Source: Mycobacterium sp. SMC-2
GTDB taxonomy: Bacteria > Actinomycetota > Actinomycetes > Mycobacteriales > Mycobacteriaceae
Assembly: GCF_025263485.1 (NCBI RefSeq)
Contig: NZ_CP079863.1
Location: 5,828,001-5,892,000, forward strand
DNA length: 64,000 nt
Direction of reading: 5' to 3'
Translations under genes and position numbers: made by a program
Notes under the pieces: model-generated
The model's input: only the letters and a program-made list of their open reading frames with translations
Database searches by the model: none
Told to the model about the DNA's origin: nothing
Shown: positions 59,260 through 64,000 of the stretch, one piece after another
Position numbering within the stretch: position 1 is the stretch's first letter
Layout: every line of letters starts with the position of its first letter

Positions 59260-60361
59260 CCGTAGCCCCCTCCTTGACCACTACACGCACAAAGGTCACA
59301 CCCGTGACCCCCCCAACACCCCTGCGGTTCAACGTATCCCATTCGCTATCCACGCGGAGCTGGTCGTTGATCACCAGCCAATGGGGGCGAACCTCCCCCG
59401 CGCCCGGATCGCCGTAATTTTTGCGCGCACCATGCAATTCGTGGCCCACCGCCGCATCCATCGCCGCCGGCGACGTCCACACCATCCGCAACGGCCCGCC
59501 GCTGTCGACGAGTTTGTCGTGTTGGCAATGCGGCAGCCACTTGAGCCAATCCCATCGCGCTGGCTCATCGGTGACAACCATGACTTTCAAGTCCTGGGGC
59601 GAATGAAAGCAGGCCGCCTGACAGATCATCGCGCGCATCACGCCATGGACCGTGTCCGGACCGTCCTTCCCCACCAATGTCATCAACGGAGTCTTCTTGA
59701 GCGACAGGGGTTTAGCGATCCCACTGATCTTGGATTGCTCCAACAAGAACTTGCGAAGCGCGTCATAGCACACCGGCTCATAGTCCGCCGACTCCCCCAG
59801 CTGGGGCTTAGCCAGCTTCTTCGCCAGATCCGAAGTGCCGGTTCCAAAACGGATATATCCGAAGTGCATCGAAAGGTCTTGAGCAGAACTGGACCGCTCC
59901 CACATCCGCGGTGAACCGACCAGCCCACGCAGCATTGACGGTTCGGGGTGCAAGAACTGGTAATTGGCGAACTGGCGCTCGGCGTCACCTTGAATCACAT
60001 CGCGGGTCTGGTCGAGCTCATCCATATAGGAGCGGCGTTCTTCTTCTAACGCTTGTGGAGACAACGCCTTATCGCCGCCACCAAAATGGCCCTGCATAAA
60101 CACCCCAGCGAACGACACAATCATCATCACCGGCACAAACAACGAGAACAGGCTCATCGGGCCAGAGCGCAGTCCCGGCTGGGTCAAGATCATGGCCATC
60201 ATGCCCAAAAACGCTGCGCCCATGACGGCAGGCAAAATGATCTGCGCCTTCGTCATCGGTAACCGGCGCGGCGCGATCGGAGAGTCACGCACCGCCTGCA
60301 CGCCGCCATCAACCTTGGGCGGCCTCAGCCGCCGCGATGGGCTGAAACGAATCGTCGACAA
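59249..60361 (-). CDS. eccCa: ESX EccCa: membrane and stalk part of the motor
   Basis: The 370-residue protein holds two transmembrane helices (IILPAVMGAAFLGMMAMIL and LFSLFVPVMMIVSFAGVFM), a coiled stalk (LEEERRSYMDELDQTRDVIQ) and the N-terminal degenerate ATPase-like domain of EccC (MLRGLVGSPRMWERSSSAQD, LPHCQH). It ends where ATPase 1 would begin. It should anchor the EccCb motor in the EccB/D/E complex. It lies 13 bases after eccB and overlaps eccCb by 11 bases. Confidence 0.9.
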   Translation of the reverse strand: MSTIRFSPSRRLRPPKVDGGVQAVRDSPIAPRRLPMTKAQIILPAVMGAAFLGMMAMILTQPGLRSGPMSLFSLFVPVMMIVSFAGVFMQGHFGGGDKALSPQALEEERRSYMDELDQTRDVIQGDAERQFANYQFLHPEPSMLRGLVGSPRMWERSSSAQDLSMHFGYIRFGTGTSDLAKKLAKPQLGESADYEPVCYDALRKFLLEQSKISGIAKPLSLKKTPLMTLVGKDGPDTVHGVMRAMICQAACFHSPQDLKVMVVTDEPARWDWLKWLPHCQHDKLVDSGGPLRMVWTSPAAMDAAVGHELHGARKNYGDPGAGEVRPHWLVINDQLRVDSEWDTLNRRGVGGVTGVTFVRVVVKEGATDDG

Positions 60362-60374
60362 ACTTCTACCCCTC

Positions 60375-61865
60375 TTATCCGCCGGCCCGTACGTTGGTCT
60401 TCGTCGGCAACACAGCCACCGCGTCCGACGGGCTATGCACCGTCAACGCTGCCGCCCGCGACAGCTCCGGGCCCGCAGGCCACACCTGGAGCATCGACCA
60501 TGGCGCCGGACGCACCTGAGATAACACCAGTCCCAGCGCTTGCACGCTATTTTCGTCAAACGGCACGCCATATCGTGACCCGGTGGAACTTATCAGCCAC
60601 ATCGTCTCGCGGGCAGGCGAATCCAAGGCTTGGCCCGTCGTGCTCACGAACGTCGATGCACGATCACCGACCAGAACCTGATTAGCTTGCACCCCGCCGT
60701 TGCCGGCACCTACCAACGGCACCACCTTCGCTCGCTGATCGGAGCGAATGGGCAATCCGCGACCCGAAACCACCGCCAGGCGCGCCTGCCGCTCGCTGAC
60801 ACTCCACTGCCACGCCACACACGACACCGGCCGACTGGCCGCATCGACCAGGTGCACCGGGGTCCGCGGATAGTAATCCACGTCAAGAACATGACGCAGC
60901 GGAATATGAGCCAAATGATCCGGCGATACCTGCGGTGGTGTGGCTAAGCCAAACGAATCATGTTGGCGCAGCATCGAAGCCACCACGGGCGAGACCTCTT
61001 GAACTCCATCTGCCAGCACCACATAGAACCGGTCCGACTGTGCAGCCACATCCCGGCTGGCCACCACCGCACCGACAACGACCCCAGCACCCAAGTCCAC
61101 TTGACCCGGCCCGCCGGCGCCCGGCACCGCAGGAACAACCAGCGGTCCCCCCGCTGGTAACGCATCAAACAGAGCCCGCGACATGCCCATTACCTGCGCC
61201 CCCGGCGCAATCCCCAGCGGCCCGGCGACCGCGGACGCAGACAGATCAATCGGCATCCGAACACCATTTGTCACCAGGTACACCTGCGGCCCGTAGGACA
61301 ACAGCAAGGCCTCGCTGCCGGCGAGCTCCCCGGCGGCCTCCCCCAGCGACAGCTGCCCATCGATGCCCGTCACCAGCGGCGACCCGCCAACCGTTGTCGG
61401 CGCCGTGTCACACACAGCCCAGCGCGAAATCTGCGGCGATAGCACCGCCGGGGTCTCCACCGGAGCGCCCTGGATCCCCACCGTCGGACCCTTCGGCCAC
61501 TTCGCGATCTCGGTTGGCGCCACAAACGTCGGCCGTTCCGGCGAATCCGCAATCAGCTGCGCTGACACCAGATTCAGCGCCGGATACAGCCGCTTGTCGA
61601 CCACCACAAACAACGCACCCGAGGAACTATCAGCGACGATCTTCGACGCGTCATCGATCACCCCAGCCGGGCGAAACCACCCGTACACGAACGCCCCCAC
61701 CACCAGCACCACGCCCAGCACCGCTGACAACATCAACAGCGTGCGATGCCAGCGAACCGGATTGATCTCCATGCCCACCGAACGGCGCAGCAACGCAAAC
61801 GACAAGCGTCGCCGAACAAAGAAATGACCGGAAACCTGCGTCTTAGACGCCAACTTCAACGGCAC
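60375..61865 (-). CDS. eccB: ESX membrane component EccB
   Basis: The 496-residue protein starts MPLKLASKTQVSGHFFVRRR, the conserved EccB N terminus, with one transmembrane helix at about 42-64 (LLMLSAVLGVVLVVGAFVYG). The rest is the large periplasmic beta-repeat domain with conserved Cys in SRWAVCDTA and SRPVSCVAW. EccB forms the periplasmic part of the ESX complex. It is followed by eccCa, eccCb, HTH, PE, PPE and esx genes on the same strand, so it heads the main ESX operon. Confidence 0.92.
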   Translation of the reverse strand: MPLKLASKTQVSGHFFVRRRLSFALLRRSVGMEINPVRWHRTLLMLSAVLGVVLVVGAFVYGWFRPAGVIDDASKIVADSSSGALFVVVDKRLYPALNLVSAQLIADSPERPTFVAPTEIAKWPKGPTVGIQGAPVETPAVLSPQISRWAVCDTAPTTVGGSPLVTGIDGQLSLGEAAGELAGSEALLLSYGPQVYLVTNGVRMPIDLSASAVAGPLGIAPGAQVMGMSRALFDALPAGGPLVVPAVPGAGGPGQVDLGAGVVVGAVVASRDVAAQSDRFYVVLADGVQEVSPVVASMLRQHDSFGLATPPQVSPDHLAHIPLRHVLDVDYYPRTPVHLVDAASRPVSCVAWQWSVSERQARLAVVSGRGLPIRSDQRAKVVPLVGAGNGGVQANQVLVGDRASTFVSTTGQALDSPARETMWLISSTGSRYGVPFDENSVQALGLVLSQVRPAPWSMLQVWPAGPELSRAAALTVHSPSDAVAVLPTKTNVRAGG

Positions 61866-62181
61866 ACCGGCACCGTACCGCCCACCGCTATACCCCCGCT
61901 ACCAGCGCGTCCAAATTGGATGAAAACCCAGAACGCCGTTAACGCCTCGTGCCCCTGAATTGCGGCGCATTCCGTCACTGTGACGTTCTCGGCGCGACGC
62001 CGTCCAACGCTGAACATGCCCTGCCGACGATCCGTGAGACCCCGCCACTGCTGCGGTTCGATTTCTGTCACGGCTGCACTCCACCACACAGGATAACTAC
62101 GATGGATGGTCATGAGATAGCTAAGGGGGTCTAAGCGGGGTCAACCCAACACTGCGGCCCCCACGGCGAAGCCGCGATATT
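61866..62181 (-). promoter_or_regulatory. eccB promoter region with recurring element
   Basis: At 61899-61922 the minus strand reads CAATTTGGACGCGCTGGTAG, another AAT-N11-GTAG element, 33 bases before the eccB ATG. This is the same spacing as before virD4- and DUF2637-type genes. The remaining ~250 bases to the stop of the EspK-like gene show no convincing gene. Confidence 0.45.
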
Positions 62182-63999
62182 TCAAGCAACGAGCTCGGAT
62201 TCGATTACCCGCCACAACAATTCAAATTTGGTAACGAAATCGCCTGGATACGCAGTCGCCGCGGCGTAAACCATATCCGCGACATCGACCGGCCGCCGCT
62301 CCCAACCTGCCAGCAACTCCATCGTGCGGGCGGTAACCCACTGCGCGTGATAACGCTCGCGATCTCCCGTGGAGGCCTCCGGCCGAGGCCTGTTCGCGCT
62401 GAGGTTCACGTAATACACGGTTGAGGCGATCCGATACTGGTTCCACGCCTCCTCCGAAATGCCGTCGCCCGTGCCCAGCGCATCCCACATCTGCCGCAGA
62501 TCCGGCATCATCTCCCCCGACATCTTCACGGCCTCAATCATCTGAACAGCCAGCGGCACAACCACTTGATTTTCAACCATGCGCTTCTCTGGGTCAGCAG
62601 AGGTCGTCTCCTGAAGCCGGGCATATACCTCCGGGTGCAAGGCTTCGAGACGATGCATGTGCATATCATCGAGGATGGGGCGGATGTAAGCGCCGTCGTC
62701 GAATTCGCGCTGACACACCGCGTATTCGACACCGGGGACCCGCCCCAAGGGACTCGCCGCAGTTACCGCCATCGCAACTAAATGCGTTCCACCGCGGCCG
62801 CGCAGCCGCGCGTATTCGGCTAGCACCTCAGCAGCATCGGACGACCCGAACCAACGCTCCCGAAATTGATTGTCTACCAGCTTATCTGACACCAAAAGGC
62901 GTGCAGTGCGCGGCAAGAACACTCCCCGCGGAATGAAACCAAAGCCTTCGTTGGACATCACCACGCACTCGGTAGCCCCGCCAGCTTCCCGACGAAATAC
63001 CCCTACTGCCCACTCAATGCACGCGTAATTAACGATGTCACTGTCACGACGGAGCTTGCGCACCAACGCTTTTGCGGTCGCCAGCTCGGCTGACTCCGGC
63101 CGTCCACACTGTCGGACACCAGCCCCGGCGCTGACAACACTTGCCGGCACCACTACCGCCCCACCCGATCCGGCCGTCGATCCAGCCACCGGACCTGTAG
63201 ACGGCGCGGAACCACCTGGTGAGCCCGTGTTGCCCGTAGGGGCGACGGCGGCGGCAGCGCTTGCGACCCCCGCAGCAACCGGGGCCGCGGGTGCCCCCAT
63301 CCCCGGGGGCGGAAGCATCATCGCCGGTGCAGCACCGGTTGACCCGCCAACATTTGCAGAGCTGGCGACCCCCGCGCCCGCGGGGTTCACCGCCGCAGGG
63401 GTAGCACCCGCCGCTGTCAGCCCCGCCGAGGGAACACCCGCACCCGAAGTCACGCCCGCCGCTGGCGTGGCCGCTGCCTGTCCCGCGGCTGGCGTCCCAG
63501 TCCCGGTCGCCGGCGGCAACGACCCCAGTGCCGATCCTGCTGAAACGCCCTGAGAGAACGCCTGCGCCGGAGCGCCCGCTGCCGGTGCGGCGTTAGCGGG
63601 CAGGTTGCCCAGCCCGGCGGCCTGAGTCCCGGGCAGCTGCCCCATACCGCCGGGCAGCCCACCCAAGCCCCCGCCAGAGCCCAGGCCCCCCATACCGCCC
63701 CCGCCGGGCATCGAGCCCAGCCCGCCCGTCATGGACGTCAGACCTGGAGGGAAACCAACCGACTGAATCCCGCTGCCGCCACCACCCGGTGTCGGCATCT
63801 GCCCGCCGCCGCTGGCGAACGGATTTCCCAGTGCAGGAGCGGGTTGCGGGTCTGTTATCCCATTGTTGTCGCGGTCGACCCATTTCGGATGGTGACCGTG
63901 TCCGTTATTCGCGCCCGTCGGGACACTACTGTCACCGCCATTGAGGCCGGCAGGGTCCCCGTTCGTTGGTGTGGTGTCATCGCCTAGTCCAGATCCTTC
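62182..63999 (-). CDS. EspK-like Gly/Pro/Ala-rich ESX-associated protein, 5' end off window
   Basis: The frame stays open to the window edge, so the start is missing; about 605 residues are seen. The N-terminal visible half (to about residue 310) is Gly/Pro/Ala-rich low complexity with an HHPKWVDRDNNG segment near the edge. The C-terminal ~290 residues form a compact domain (VVMSNEGFGFIPRGVFLPRT, LVDNQFRERWFGSSDAAEVL, VNLSANRPRPEAS) that I associate with the C-terminal DUF5631/DUF5632-type module of EspK-like mycobacterial proteins. EspK escorts or accompanies ESX-1 substrates. The placement upstream of eccB supports an ESX role here. Confidence 0.7.
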   Translation of the reverse strand, partial: EGSGLGDDTTPTNGDPAGLNGGDSSVPTGANNGHGHHPKWVDRDNNGITDPQPAPALGNPFASGGGQMPTPGGGGSGIQSVGFPPGLTSMTGGLGSMPGGGGMGGLGSGGGLGGLPGGMGQLPGTQAAGLGNLPANAAPAAGAPAQAFSQGVSAGSALGSLPPATGTGTPAAGQAAATPAAGVTSGAGVPSAGLTAAGATPAAVNPAGAGVASSANVGGSTGAAPAMMLPPPGMGAPAAPVAAGVASAAAAVAPTGNTGSPGGSAPSTGPVAGSTAGSGGAVVVPASVVSAGAGVRQCGRPESAELATAKALVRKLRRDSDIVNYACIEWAVGVFRREAGGATECVVMSNEGFGFIPRGVFLPRTARLLVSDKLVDNQFRERWFGSSDAAEVLAEYARLRGRGGTHLVAMAVTAASPLGRVPGVEYAVCQREFDDGAYIRPILDDMHMHRLEALHPEVYARLQETTSADPEKRMVENQVVVPLAVQMIEAVKMSGEMMPDLRQMWDALGTGDGISEEAWNQYRIASTVYYVNLSANRPRPEASTGDRERYHAQWVTARTMELLAGWERRPVDVADMVYAAATAYPGDFVTKFELLWRVIESELVA

Positions 64000-64000
64000 T

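Noticed and set aside
61856..62113. 85-codon minus-strand frame upstream of eccB
   Set aside because: It covers the recurring promoter element and overlaps the eccB start; composition is not protein-like enough to support.

Overview
The window looks mycobacterial. It is GC-rich with strong GC3 bias and carries a PE/PPE pair, an almost complete ESX (type VII) secretion locus with EspG, EspI-like and mycosin genes, a mycofactocin-type short-chain dehydrogenase, a KshA-like Rieske oxygenase and many FadE/FadD-type genes. No rRNA, tRNA, CRISPR array or replication-initiation gene was seen. Both ends cut through genes.

Region 1 (1-20.8 kb) is a catabolic block for an acyl-CoA, probably a steroid or isoprenoid-like side chain; the substrate is inferred. 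It holds two acyl-CoA synthetases, three acyl-CoA dehydrogenase genes (one a FadE34-like tandem fusion), two MaoC-type hydratases, an enoyl-CoA hydratase, a lipid-transfer-protein thiolase, a 3-hydroxyisobutyrate-dehydrogenase-like enzyme, an SDR, a Rieske oxygenase, two FadR/GntR regulators and one TetR regulator. An IS110-family element sits between two operon genes. Several genes are broken: a thioesterase-like gene, the ferredoxin part of a KshB-like reductase, the tail of an enoyl-CoA hydratase, and possibly a DUF35 partner of the thiolase. Operator-like repeats recur at the promoters. The clearest is a perfect TTTGACA-N4-TGTCAAA site before the Rieske gene, with a variant before the tetR gene.

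Region 2 (20.8-27.4 kb) starts the mobile module: a frameshifted small gene, a stretch with inverted repeats that could be oriT, and a giant MobF (TrwC/TraA-like) relaxase-helicase. Region 3 (27.4-31.9 kb) is a visibly less GC-rich cargo island with an AAA ATPase and a subtilisin-like protease matching the IetAS pair (plasmid stability / anti-phage defence).

Region 4 (32-45.7 kb) is a type IV secretion module: VirB6-, VirB4-, VirB2-, VirB8/TcpC-like proteins and a VirD4-like coupling ATPase, with eccA translationally coupled to the virB6-like gene. Region 5 (45.7-64 kb) is the ESX locus: eccE, mycP, eccD, espI-like, espG, two esx genes, PPE, PE, an HTH gene, a split eccC (eccCb/eccCa), eccB and an EspK-like gene. 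The MobF relaxase + T4SS + ESX combination is the hallmark of pRAW-type conjugative mycobacterial plasmids (ESX-P), so this is probably a conjugative megaplasmid or an integrated copy. A recurring AAT-N11-GTAG element lies just upstream of several transfer and ESX transcription units and may define a shared regulon.
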